Shown here piece by piece: positions 22,668 through 33,983 of a stretch of DNA of 64,000 bases. How positions within the stretch are numbered: the first letter of the stretch is position 1; each line of letters begins with the position of its first letter. A program made the position numbers and the translations under genes. The notes below the pieces were generated by a model. It saw only the letters and a list, made by a program, of their open reading frames with translations, was not told the DNA's origin and made no database searches. The stretch comes from Chelonoidis abingdonii (lineage: Eukaryota; Chordata; Testudines; Testudinidae): the NCBI RefSeq assembly GCF_003597395.2, contig NC_133778.1:10368043-10432042 (forward strand), written 5' to 3'.

Positions 22668-23911
22668 TTTTTGCTCCATCTATTTATAAAAACTTGAATC
22701 GAATCCATTTCCACTCTCTGATCCCACCATGCAATGCACTGAGATGTCTATGGCTGTATCCATTCATTTTCATTAGGCCAAACAGGATATTGAGCATCAT
22801 TCTGATTAGCACAGGTGAGCTATAGTAGACAATACACAATACTCTTCACAGCACTGATTCCAAGTGTTTCATGCCATTAGCTTTGAACAGATTCTCTGCA
22901 GAATCTATTCACATGTCCTTACTCTTCTTTGATATTCAGCTACTTACAAGAAGAGGGATTATAGCATCACTCCTTTAGCATAATCCCTCCCCCTGCAAAA
23001 TTAAAAATAAATAAAACCTAGGCTCACAGAATAATACAACAATGGTGCAGTGTGTTATATGCGCTGTCAGTATGTTGCGCTCAAGGGCACAGGGTTACAG
23101 AACACCCTGAGTCATTCACCAGAAAATTAATCCAAACTGCATTGTCAATTTATGTAAATCTCCAAAAATTTCTTCTGCACATCTGGATCTGAAAGGCCTG
23201 TTTTGAAAAGTTAGCCGTTTGGTGCATTTGCACAGAATATATAATTTTTTACCTAATACTACAAATTTAGACTTTTAGGTTATGGATTAGCCTATATTTC
23301 TTCACTATTTTGCACAAACAATACAAACTAAAAGTACTGTAGCTCAAACTCAAAGTAGCAATGTACAAGTCACAAATTTGTGCCAAAATGTACTTGGATT
23401 AAATATAATTAGATTTTTAGTATTAGATAGTTGATTTTATGCATTCTGACAAGCTCCAGTGACTCCTGGGAAAAGCTGATATTATTTCTGCTCCAGGAAA
23501 GGCAATAGGAGTATAATTTGGTTTAGAGGGAGACCATTTTATTGCCAACTTGAAGTGTTCCAGACATGCATCACTATTTTTACTAGGCAAGAAGAAAAGT
23601 GTAGTACAACTTCAATAGTGATTTCTTTTAACTCTCAAGCATATTTCATCAACAAGATATACAGTACAGTTTCTGAAGGGAAAACATTTTAAAAGGAAGC
23701 AAACAACTTTTTTTTAAACCAACATACACAATTTCTTGCTGTATTTATGTTGAACTGTCCATTTACCTTGGACAATTATGAAGTTAGTTTTTTTCTTCAG
23801 TACAACATGGACACAGGACTAGTACAATCTGGGTTTTTTGTTGTTGTTTTATAAGTTATAAAGACAACTCTACAGTTTGAAATCCATGGTCCTGCCATCA
23901 GTCTTCCTTCA
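22645..23911 (-). other. UBE2F: UBE2F 3' UTR
   Basis: About 1.27 kb of A/T-rich sequence between the UBE2F stop and a poly(A) signal. I see no recognisable transposon in it, in contrast to the flanking DNA, which is consistent with a transcribed UTR. The low-coordinate boundary is inferred from the poly(A) signal at 22662-22667 and is approximate; alternative earlier sites are possible. Confidence 0.65.
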
Positions 23912-23962
23912 TCATCTTGCATACCGCTTAATGTAATCTTCAACTTTATTCCGAAAGTCCTC
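23912..23962 (-). CDS. UBE2F: UBE2F terminal coding exon
   Basis: The last 16 codons plus the stop TGA: EDFRNKVEDYIKRYAR, the UBE2F carboxy-terminus. The acceptor on the minus strand is a pyrimidine-rich tract ending TTCTCTAG. The reading frame continues from the 53549-53611 exon in phase 0 across an intron of about 29.6 kb. The 3' UTR follows at once and ends at a poly(A) site near 22645. The gene is intact over all visible coding bases. The other E2 for NEDD8, UBE2M, has a different C-terminus and is excluded. Confidence 0.96.
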   Translation of the reverse strand, partial: EDFRNKVEDYIKRYAR

Positions 23963-24676
23963 CTAGAGAAAAGAAGAATCAGAATGACACCACATACTCA
24001 GAGTTCTGGAGGGGTGACATTTCCATGTTAAATACTCAAGGAATTTGGTTTGCAGTTCTCTCTCATAGACACATATGTCTTGCAAAAATGTGTATCGTAG
24101 CATCTTTGTACCTCTTTGAAAACTGGCTGAGACTGCATTTTTCACACTGCAGCAAAAGTGACTGGAAAAAATATGTAAATACCACACTTAGAATCCTTGA
24201 AGTAACACTTGACTATGGACACCTGTCAAGAGCAGTACAGTCTGAACAGCTCTGACAGAATTCCCTTACCATCAGATGGGTTCTAACTATGAATGTGTCA
24301 TCATGTATAATGTAGCCATGGTCATATCATTTTAGAGGGAAATAGTCTTTAATCAAATGGAGAATGATATGAAACACACTATTAGTAGATGGCATGCCAC
24401 ATTATAACTTTCCCTCTTTTCTATACAATTGAGTAATTGCTTAGTATGGTAGTTATATGGTAGTTGTAATAGATTAGTCTAGACAGTTAAGATATCACAA
24501 CTCTGAACAAGTGGTAATAGTTTGCTATAGTGACTTTTAGTTACAGAAAGATTATTAATATTACCCGTAAGGACAAAAATGGACAATATCTGACAGACCC
24601 TGAAGACAAGAATGAGAGATAAGTAAGAATACATCATGGCCTGAAAAACCTCAACTAGCCTGCCAATAATGGATCA

Positions 24677-24908
24677 ATAATGCTCAGGGCCGGCTCCAGG
24701 CACCAGCTTATCAAGCAGGTGCTTGGGGCAGCAACTCCAGAGCGGGGCGGCACTTTCAAGTATTCGGCGGCAATTCGGCGGTGGGTCCCTTACTCCCGCT
24801 CGGAGTGAAGGACCTCCAGTTGAATTGCCGCAGATTGCGATCGCGGCTTTTTTTTTTTTTTTGGCTGCTTGGGGCAGCAAGAACCCTGGAGCTGGCCCTG
24901 ATCATGGT
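24677..24908. mobile_element. hAT MITE (216 bp) in UBE2F intron
   Basis: The body at 24685-24900 has termini cagggccggctccagg and, inverted, cagggccagctccagg (15 of 16). The flanking octamers ataatgct (24677-24684) and atcatggt (24901-24908) agree at 6 of 8 positions, a decayed hAT target duplication. It holds the motifs attcggcggcaattcggcgg and a T15 tract. It is non-coding. Confidence 0.75.
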
Positions 24909-24959
24909 ACCAATAAAAAGACTTCTGAACAGAAAAGCATGAGCTTATGATGTAATACC

Positions 24960-25690
24960 AATTTAACTGTTAAAAAGTACAAGGGGATGAAGACCTGAAA
25001 GCTCTGTCAGAGGTGGCCAAGAATGTCTGAGGCAGGAGAATTACCAAAAGATTTTACGACTTCATTGCATGCTCAGATCCCCCCAAAAAGAACAGTGCTA
25101 TGTTCTGTAGTTTTTACAATCCAATCAGCCTAGTATAGCATGCCTAAGATACTCCTGCAAATTGTTCAAGACTGAATACAAGTAAAGACTAATAAGAAAA
25201 TAAGCTGACAACAATACAGTTTCAAGCACACAATTATGAACCTGAAGCTTATATCAGAAAGATCAACTGAAATGGGGAAAACAGTCTACTTGTGTTTCAC
25301 TGACTTCCAAAAAGCATTTGACAGAGCATTGCTCAATATAATTCAATCTGTAGAGACTGAGGGATATGAACTCAGATTAATAAAAAAATTATACTGGAAT
25401 CAGATAGTGATTACAGTGGGTGACAAATAAAATCCAATAGTAATCAAGAAAGAAGTGAGACACGGCTGTATGTCACTGATTATTCAACATTTATAGCAAG
25501 TGATTAAAATAACTGAAAAAAGTATGAAGATGAATGGAAAAATGAGTGAATGACTTTCACTATGCAGATGAAACAGTATAGTTGGCTGATTCAGGTGGTC
25601 TGATGAAGTTAGTGAAGATTAAATATGAACATGGCAAAGAATATAGTCTAAAGCTGAATGTGGAGAAGACAAATAAGGGTGCCTTGTGAC
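24960..25690 (+). pseudogene. Non-LTR reverse transcriptase relic, not CR1
   Basis: The plus strand decodes to a reverse transcriptase. Landmarks are NLKLISERSTEMGKTVYLCF (25239), TDFQKAFDRALL (motif A, about 25299), YELRLIKKLYWNQI (25368), VRHGC (about 25459, for the usual VRQGC box), and an active-site box YADE (25561-25572) in place of YADD, followed by LADSGGLMK and KLNVEKTNKG (about 25651). There are several stops and a frameshift. The 'KDLRLI..LYW' and 'RRGVRQGC' pattern separates it from CR1; I would look first in RTE/R4-like clades but cannot settle it. Confidence 0.75.
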
Positions 25691-25716
25691 TATATTTGCT
25701 ATAGTGATAAACAGTC

Positions 25717-26340
25717 TCAGATTTCCTGATTGGTTTTGCTCTTTGTAGGCTTGTGACATGAGCTATGATAATTGTTCAGGCTCTGGAACTTATCCTTGGG
25801 AGATAGATACACTCTTGTGGTGATAGAATTTAAGGTTGCCCCAGTGAAGACCAGAGCTTGTGGGAGGATGAGACAAGATTTTTCAATGTTTACTCTGACT
25901 CCCAGTGAAGAGAATTGGTGTAACAACATCATGGAAGTTGAGAGACAGGCTTCTTGGTGAGACTTGGCAAGAAGCAACCATCCATCAAGGTAGGGAAAGA
26001 CAATGAGACCATGAAATCTGATGTGGAGCACTACTACTAAGAATATCTTGGTAAAGGCTCTGAAGAGGTTGCTATTCCAAGGGGGATTACTCTGTACTGA
26101 AAATGGTCAGAGACTACAATGAATCTGAGAAAGTGTCCGTAGGTGGGATCTCTGTGTGAAAGTAAGCATCCTTCATATCAAGAACTGTGATCCACATCCC
26201 TTTTCTAAAAATGTTGCCAACGTGACTATGCAAAATCTGAGTTTGCGAATGAAGTGGCTGAGATGATGGAGATCGAGAACTAGTCTCCAACTACCGTTCT
26301 TTTTGGGTATCACGAAGTAAGTAAAATAAAACTCTCCCCT
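25717..26340 (-). pseudogene. DIRS reverse transcriptase remnant
   Basis: Minus-strand landmarks are VLDMKDAYFHTEI (about 26190, motif A), then after frame changes VFPYLDGWLLLAKS (about 26000), SSLGVRVNIEKSCLILPQAL (about 25910) and FTGATLNSITTRVYL (about 25850). The active site at 25981-25992 reads YLDG where YLDD is needed, so it is dead. The 'K-S-x-L-x-P-x-Q-x-x-x-F-x-G' box is characteristic of DIRS and related RTs. Confidence 0.8.
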
Positions 26341-26446
26341 TCGATACTGAGAAGGGACATGTTCTGTTGCTCCTCACTACAGTAAGATATTCATCTCTTG
26401 TTTGAGAATACTCTCATGAGAGTGGCCCCCGAAAGGAAGTGGGGAG

Positions 26447-26474
26447 GGTTTTTTTTGGGGGGGGGGGGGGGGAG
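26447..26474 (+). repeat. Poly(T)-poly(G) tract
   Basis: About eight T followed by about eighteen G, inside the DIRS remnant. A likely slippage product; the G-run has G-quadruplex potential. Confidence 0.8.
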
Positions 26475-26759
26475 GTAGGGATGCAAACTATCATATAGCC
26501 AGAGTGGATGATGATCAGCATCAACGGCCTGTGTTGAAAAAGAGTGCCAGAAAACCCCCAAATGGTGTTGGGCTTAGTGTTCTGAGGTTCTTGAGCTCCC
26601 ATCAAAAATAACATTGAGCCGGGGCTGAGAAGATGAGTCTGTTGCAGGGGGTGTAGGGAAGAGGAACTTTTGAACCCTGTCTTTTACACGGTGTTTCATA
26701 GGACCTCTGATAGAAAAACTGCTGAGCCACATATGTAGATTTGACAGATGTGTGCTGGA

Positions 26760-28111
26760 ACTTCCTCTTAGAGGGAGATGTGTATATTCCCAGTGAATGG
26801 AGGATAGCCCTGGAATCCTTCAGGTATGGAGGGACTTGTCCATCTTCTGGTTGAAGAGGTGTGACTCAAAGGGCAGGTCCTCAGTGGTATTCTGGACCTT
26901 CCTAGGGAACCCTGATGCATGGTGCCATGACTCTCTGTGCATGATGATGGGAGTAGCCATAGCTGTAGAGGAGGTATCAGCAGCATTGACTGCAGATTGG
27001 AGGATGGTCTTAGCTATCACTTTGCTCTGTCCTGTTGTGGATGGCTGTCAGTAAACGCTGCAAACTGGGCATAGTTCAGGAAATAGTATTCAGCCAGTAA
27101 CACCTGGTAATTGACTATCCTGAACTGGAGGCTGGATGATGAGAAGACCTGTCTTCCCAGCCGATCCAGGCTTTTGCCCTCTTTGTCAGCAGGAGTAGAC
27201 TGGAGATGTTGCTGTCTAGCCCCTTCGGAAGCAGCATGGACCGAGTGAATTAAGAGGGGGTGAGATAAAAATTCCACACCATTGGCCAGCACATAATAAT
27301 GCTTCTCTGCCATTTTGGGAGTAGGAGCACAAGTGGCAGGGGTGTGCCACACTGCCCAAGCTGGCTGCAGTATGGCTTCATTAACAGGGAGAGCTATTCT
27401 TTTGGGTCCAGAAGTATGCAGGACGTCTAGAAGTTTGTGCTGGGAGTCCTGGATCTCAGAGAAATCAGAAGCTCTCCAGCAACTCTGCAGAGAAGTCCCT
27501 GGAACTGCCTGAAATAATTCAGGGGGGAGGGGATTTAGAAGTCACTGCTTCATCTAGGGATGACGGAAGTGGCAGAACCTTAGTGTAACGTTCCTCCTCC
27601 TCTGCCACATCTGATCATCCCCTTAGCAGGGAAGCAAGGGGTCGCTCCTTGGCAGGTTGGATTGACCCTGCAGGGGATACTGGTTTCTAGTCCCCCAATA
27701 TGGCTAGTAGAAGGGGTTGATAGTTGGTCATAAGGGACCCCATGGCATGGGGTACCAGTGGCTCTGAGTTAGATGAGGCCGAGGTTGGTCCCAAACCGGT
27801 ATGGGCCTTTTTGATGGTGGAGGATATGTAGGGTAAGAAAAGAGTGGTTCATCGCCTGGCTCAAAATCTTCCGATGAGGATGATCATGGTTCAGACTGAT
27901 GTACAGAGGGAGTTCCCCGGCCTGGGTCTGATTGGGGTCTCATGGCTTCTCCACGAGGTTTTCGTGGAGATGAAGTTCCCGGCCTTGTCAGGTACAGATG
28001 GAGAACAATTGGCAGATATTGGACCTCACCATGATGTGAGCTTTCCCAAGGCAGTATAGGCAGCACTGGTGCTTGACATTGACCAAGAAGGATTGCAAGC
28101 AGGAAGCACAT
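26760..28111 (-). pseudogene. DIRS gag-like ORF remnant
   Basis: Minus-strand segments include KMAEKHYYVLANGVEFLSHP (about 27310), SLDRLGRQVFSSSSLQFRI (about 27170), NYQVLLAEYYFLNYAQFAAF (about 27110), then AVNAADTSSTAMATPIIMHR (about 26990) and VQNTTEDLPFESHLF (about 26900). These match the ORF that precedes RT in vertebrate DIRS elements. The frame shifts near 27020 and stops interrupt the upstream part. Confidence 0.7.
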
Positions 28112-28527
28112 AGTGTGAAGTCCAGAGTCCTAGGCTGAGTCTGGTACCCGAATGGAATACTGGATGGGAGGAGGGAGGAGAAGAGGGATGGAGGGACAGG
28201 CCTCTCAAGAGGCTAATGTAATGCTAAACCGTAAAAACTTATTTTGTAGACCAAAGCTGAAGTTGCAAACATGTAAGAGTCAAAACCAGACCATGCAGTG
28301 GTGGAAAGGAACTGGAGAGGCAGAAGATTCACCCCGTCCTTTATCCCTTCAGTGAGAGGCACGAGGTGAGCCAGAGTGCATGTGCAGACCAATGGACACA
28401 GCTTTCAAATTCTCTGGGGGCATGCGCACCATCAGTGGAATGAAATAGGGATCCACCACTCAAAGCAGCAGCTAGGTTTCCAAAAAGATAAAACCAGATA
28501 ACACAAATCACAAGCACCCATCATTAG

Positions 28528-28563
28528 ATGTCATGTCTGACTAGCATGTCATGTCTGACTAGC
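28528..28563 (+). repeat. Perfect 18-bp tandem duplication
   Basis: atgtcatgtctgactagc occurs twice in tandem without mismatch, a short distance from the presumed 5' end of the DIRS remnant. Confidence 0.85.
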
Positions 28564-28769
28564 ATCAGGAGCTGAGAGCCTCACTGCACATAAATGACAG
28601 AGGGACTGCATGTCTCTTATTTGCAGCTTGACTCTTCAGAACTATGCAGTCCTCTTCCCTCTCACAGGAAAGAACTGATGAGTTTATCAGAATATTGCAT
28701 TCAACTAACCTATTCCTTCTACAACTCTGATTTTAAGACGTCATCTCCTAACCCTATTAAAATTAGATC

Positions 28770-29118
28770 TGGCAGAAACTTGGGATTTCCAGTTCACGAG
28801 AAGTTATGGCATTTCAAAATTTGGTTTTGTTCCAAATTGGAATGAAACCAAATTTGTCAAAATTTCTTGCAAATCAGAAAGCTTAAGAATCAAAAGATAT
28901 TTTAGAAACAGACACAATGTGTTTCCCCAGAGAGGCAGCTACTGACTCAACTGGACATTCTTGTCAGTTTCACAGCTGCTAATAATTCTGTGAAAGTCTG
29001 TCAAACCCAATTCTCTTTCATAAAAAAATTGGATTCAATGAACTGGCATTTTCCAACAAAACTGTTTCATTAGAAAATTTCTGATAAGTTCTAATTAAAA
29101 GACAATTTTCCCAGCTCT
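28770..29118. repeat. A/T-rich palindromic repeat
   Basis: Contains cattttccaacaaaactgtt, catttcaaaatttggttttg and ends aattttcccagctct. It shares its style and terminal motif with the fragments at 1-170 and 1425-1700. It is likely a decayed MITE family. Confidence 0.35.
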
Positions 29119-31090
29119 TCAATAAGGAATGTTAGATCTCACCTCCCCATTGTTCAAAAACAGATTAATCACTGGATAATTCAAGACTGTTCACAGCATT
29201 GTAGCTGGTCTGCCTAGATGAGTCAAACAAAACTCCCTCCTTATCAGGGCATTTAACTAGAGAATTCACCCATTCCCTTGCTGAATCAGATTAATTCCAG
29301 CCAGGTTTATTCTTATACGAAATAAAAATAAAGAAAATAAAGTTATTGGAAGGATATGAACTCATATAAAGTGAATGTGTAGTGCTATTGAAAAGAAAGG
29401 ATTGACAGCTCTGGAGAGGGAAGACTGTCCATCTATTCACAGACCAATTACAGCCCAAATAGCAGCAGTGTCCCGCCAGAGGGCCTCAACTCTACCAAAT
29501 TCTTTGCCATGTGGGCTAAACATGCCAACAAAGTCTCAGTTAATGCTAACTGGCTGGCTTTTTATTTTAAAACATGAAACTTAAGGGCTTTAACAAACAA
29601 TGGTTACAAAAACACTGTTTCCACATTAAAACTACCTCACAAACACAGGAAATATTTTGTGACAATGCAAATCTAATTGTCAGAATGGTTCCCAGATTGG
29701 AAATTGTTTGAGACTAGGATAGCATTTTTCCCAATGTAGCTTGGTGCTTTTTGAATATTGAAACAAAAATTAAAATAACCTTTCGCATTTGTACACAGTA
29801 TCAAGGATGCTATGAGCTACCCATAGTACAAATAAATACTACTAATCATAAAGCACCTCTCTTCAGTAGTCACTAAGAACGCTCAGTTTCATAGACTCAA
29901 GCCTCTCAGCACTGCAACTCATCTTCACAGGCTGTTCTTGTGTAATAATAATGAAATTACATTAATCCGCTCCCTCAGAACATTGAATCAGATACTTGAT
30001 GCATTACAGGACTCCCGGGCTCATTGCCCTGTTTACTGAACAGTACTGAGCTAACCAAGAGGTGGCAATCATGAAGAAATGAAAGGTCAATCTCTATGAA
30101 AGTGAAAGGTTATTTTAATTTTTGGGAGTCAATATTGTAAAAGAATCAAGGTTTTTTGTTCGCAACTATCTAGAGTAAAAACACTATCAGCGTCAAGCCT
30201 TAAGTCAATGGAAACTGCTCACAATACAAAAGGCTTTGCAGTCCACACGTAAATAAAGTAAACATGGGGTTATTACATCTCACCTCATCAGTCTGAGAAG
30301 TCACTTTAACAAACAGTCAGAGGCAAACAAAGTTAAGAGGCAGGATGAAGGAAGATGCATATAAACCATTACAAATGACTGCATATTCATTACTGAAAGA
30401 ATTAGAGAAGTGGCAACAGCAAAGTACAAGAAGCTGAAAACCATAGTTTTTCACCAATGAATCCGAAGTGTTACATCAGAACACAAGCTCTCTGCATTAA
30501 TCGAAGGCAGAGACAGTCTCTATACAGCAAAGATGCTCTAGAAAGGCAGTCTGTCACTTCTGCTTACCTTCCTGAACAAGGAAATGACAGCATTGGCCAG
30601 AGTATATTAAGCAGATTGTGTTTCATGTGAATCTGGCTACTGAACAGAAGGTTCTCATTTCACAACTGCAAGACACTAATTTTAGGCACACCATATCGTT
30701 TAAAAGTTTCTTATTAACATTGTATATTTGCCTATGTTCACATCTGTTTATATGCAGTACTGCACAATTAAGCAGAAATAATCAGATGTGTACATGTTTT
30801 GCATTATAAACTGGTTAATACGAAACCTCAATATGAACACTGCAAAAACATAAGAATTCATTAAGAAGAGTGAAAACTGTGGAACATGTCCAGCATATCT
30901 GATATGGAATATTCCACAATATTATCTATGTAAAACTGTGTAACTGTATGGGCAACTTAAGTTAAATATACACTGAATATACCAAATGATAGGAATTTTC
31001 CATATTTATTGGTAGTTTTACTTTCTTTAAATTTAGTTTGTCTTGTTTAATGCTTAGCATGCAGTACTCTTGCAAGTGCAAATTTATCTG

Positions 31091-31471
31091 AAAGACAAGG
31101 TGGGAAAGAATCTCTTTCATTGGACCAACTTCTGTTGGTGAGAGACACAAGCTTTCAAGCAAAACAGAGCTCTTCTTCAGGTATGGGAAAGGTACTCCGA
31201 GCATCACAGCTAAATGCAAGATGCAACACTTTTAAAAGATGACCCTGGGAGCTTAAACTCATAACTCTGCAAGATACTAAAAATCATGGGCTTATTTATC
31301 CAGAGACACTTGATTTATGGTTTATTACAACAATATGTAACCCACTAACCCCGCTTTTTGTCCTAGGACTGCAGAGGTGTTAACGGGCTACCCTACCTTG
31401 AATGGTTACCTAGAATGCGTTAACCACTTATGCTAAACAATCTGTTCCACCTCGCATTTAGCTGTGACTGA
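31091..31471. mobile_element. Penelope-like element tail, head-to-head arms
   Basis: The left arm (31091-31233) is antisense: caccaacagaagttggtcca-type and tcttcttcag motifs reversed. The right arm (about 31240-31471) is sense and reads further upstream sequence (gtgttaacgggctaccctac, taaacaatctgttccacctc, gcatttagctgtgac). The arms overlap as an inverted repeat (cacagctaaatgcaagatgc at 31205-31224 against gcatttagctgtg at 31454-31466). On the minus strand a hammerhead-like core is visible: CTGAAGA (31180-31174), stem GAGC/GCTT and GAAA (31156-31153). It shares its modules with 50888-51145. Confidence 0.6.
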
Positions 31472-31479
31472 CAACGCCC

Positions 31480-33460
31480 CCCTCCCTAGCCCCGGAAGGG
31501 CGGGAAGGGCCCCCCCCCCCAAGCCCTGGAAGAGTGGGCAGGCAGCAAGGGTCTTCCCAGCCCCAGAGCACCAGGTGGAGTGTCCCCTTCCCTAGTCCTG
31601 GTTCCAAGGAGTGGCAGGGCTACTAGGGTCTTTGGGTAGCGCTTCTTTACCTGTGAGAAAAGAAACCTAACATATTTTATTAGTGCCTGGCAGTGTTTTG
31701 CAGATCTCATAGCTGCTTGGGCACATTTACACCCCCACCCCCTTTCTTGGTTATTAGCCAAGTCTTAGCTGTGAGCAGTGTCCTTGAATGGAGCCAGTGT
31801 CTTATCTTCAGCTTGCTAGCTATTATTTTTTTAATTAATTTATTGGCTTTTTTTTAAGTTATAAAGGAAACTTATTTTTCACTTATATACCTTTTCCCAA
31901 CAACGAACACACAAACATTGCCATTATACAGTACATTAGTTTTATTATTTAATGTATGCCACATATACTCTTAGTAAAATAATCCTATTACAGAGCTTTG
32001 GAGCAACAAGCCAGGACAAGCACATTTATTTTGAGGAGTTTATTTAATACAACCTTTAGTCCAATAGCTTCCCACCATCCCCAGCCCTCTGGCTAGAAAT
32101 CTGAGGTAGCCAGAAGGATCCCATGTACAATATGGGGAGTGTGTTAACTTTTCATGTCCTTGCTCCCAAAAACTATTGGTATGTAAATTTTAATAATTTT
32201 TAATTAAAAGATTTGGCCAATGAAGTTTTTTTTTTTTACTTAAGCAAATGTGTTAGACTTTAGTGTATTACATTTTTCTGATTTATTTAAATACTTTGTA
32301 TTTTAAGTTGAATAAAACAAGTATCTGCATTCCAATCCAACCCCTCTGCCTGATTGCAAACCAGACCATCCCATGAAAACACTAAACACAACAATTCCGG
32401 CCATGAGACAAACACCACAAGACAGAACATAAAACATAATTTTTATTGTGTCAGTAAATGCATGATATGTTGAATGCTGTTCAGCTGGCATCAGTTTTTT
32501 CTGATTATTTGAAAGACAAAAAGCAAACAGAGGTCTACCCCTTTTGGCCAGTCAATTATAATTTAAATATACAAATACCCCTGTTGATTTTAGGCAAAAC
32601 AGAGGAATTACCCCATATTTTTTTGTATTTGTTTTATAGGCAGCCCAGGTTTCAGTGGCTTCTACCTTATTAGTTAGATAATTTGCATTAATATAGATGC
32701 TTTCTGGCTTGCTTTTGGATCCAAAGCTATCCACAGGTTAAAGATTTTTATTTTAAAAGGGACATAATTAACTTTACCAGAATTTTAATTGCTTTTTATT
32801 TTTAACTCCTGCTTTTAAATACTGAAAGAAAACACTACTACTTATAGTGCCCCTTAGAGCCTAATAAAATTTTAATTACATAGCACTGTATATATTTTTT
32901 TAGCTAATTCAACTAAATTGTTCATAGCCAAATGATTGCAATTTAATAATCTTTTTGCCTGAATTTATTTACAAACATTTTAAAGACACCAAGAACTTTC
33001 CTCTTTACAAAGTTCAAATGCTGTTCCTTCCAGCAACTACAGAGTTAACTTTTTACTTTTTTTTAAATTACTTGCTTGTCTTCCAACAGCCACTCTTAGC
33101 AACTTAAATCACCATTCCAAGTATCGTCCTGGGTATTTGAACTCCCCATGCTTACATTTACTTACCTTTTTTTTTTTAATTTTTTTGTTTGTTGCCTGCC
33201 CGCCTGAGCCCGATCCTGCTTTTTTTTGCTGAATCGTCCCTTCCATGGGCACCAACTTGTTCCACTTTAGCTAGGAGAGTGGGCTTCTCAACTAGCCCCC
33301 ACCCTTCCTGGTCTCTTCCCTTAAACATTTTTACTTACAAGACTACCCGAGTCCTCCCTCGTGAGGCTTGTCACCTGGATAAAAACACATGGCCCATTGG
33401 CGTTTAACTATTTAATTTTTTTTTGACATTCCTTTTTGAACACCAGGTAAAGGCCATTTA
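31480..33460 (-). other. Unassigned stretch, possibly decayed retroviral interior
   Basis: 31480-31780 is G/C-rich with a poly(C) run. 31800-33460 is very A/T-rich. It lies where the interior of the provirus starting at 34357 would continue. One minus-strand frame (32491-32303) has a 25-residue hydrophobic stretch (LSCGVCLMAGIVVFSVFMGW) that could be a membrane segment, but no conserved retroviral motif is visible. The assignment is tentative. Confidence 0.2.
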
Positions 33461-33461
33461 C

Positions 33462-33983
33462 TTAACGTATAATCCAAACCCCTTTAGAGGGTTTACCCAG
33501 AGACCCACCCATCTGTCTGCTGACACTCAAACAGAAAAGAGAATTACACAGAGAACAGAGGGAATTACAGTCTAATTTAGGTTTTTTTACTTTTATTATA
33601 TTGACCGCTACGGGGACGGGACAGAAGGATCTCAATTCGACCTCAGAGCTTTTTCGCACGCATGGCTTCCACTCCGAGGAATTACGAACGAGAGGTTCAG
33701 TTCCGCCCACACTCCTAACGCCCAAATGTATACAGAGCAGAAAAACAACAGTAACCGGTTAAACAGAACAGAACCAGAATCAGATAAGAGGCCCGCCCCT
33801 AACCAGAACCAGATAGTATTTTCTTATTCTATTAGGGCTCCCCTTATTGGAGCACGAACCCCAGGGGCTGCGGAGAAGTGAGGAAGAGGGGTTAAGCACC
33901 CCAGTGGCGCTGCTCCTAGTTCACCGCAGCCATCCGGAGTCCAATGTCCAAGCTAGGAGAGTCCCATCTGAGTCGCTGGAAAC
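33462..33983 (-). pseudogene. ERV leader and truncated gag start
   Basis: After the LTR come 471 nt of leader and then an ATG (33512-33510) opening MGGSLGKPSKG, with a Gly at position 2 and a following Ser, the N-myristoylation context of retroviral Gag matrix proteins. The frame stops after 16 codons (33464-33462), so the gene is dead. Downstream frames are scrambled. The leader length resembles that of gamma-type retroviruses. Clade and activity cannot be judged from this. Confidence 0.45.

Larger units (their letters stand above)
25700..28490 (-). mobile_element. DIRS-like retroelement remnant, antisense
   Basis: Order on the minus strand: terminal-repeat-like sequence (about 28480-28370; complement of gcatgcgcaccatcagtgga and gggatccaccactcaaagc), a gag-like ORF (about 28110-26760), then reverse transcriptase (about 26600-25720). 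No RNase H or tyrosine recombinase is left, so the 3' half is missing. It lies in the UBE2F intron antisense to the window, which is sense with respect to UBE2F transcription. It ends next to the unrelated non-LTR relic at about 25690. Confidence 0.75.

Noticed and set aside
33850..33870. TGGGGTTCGTGCTCC on the minus strand as a retroviral primer-binding site.
   Set aside because: It lies more than 100 bp from the LTR end, and its match to a tRNA 3' end is weak.
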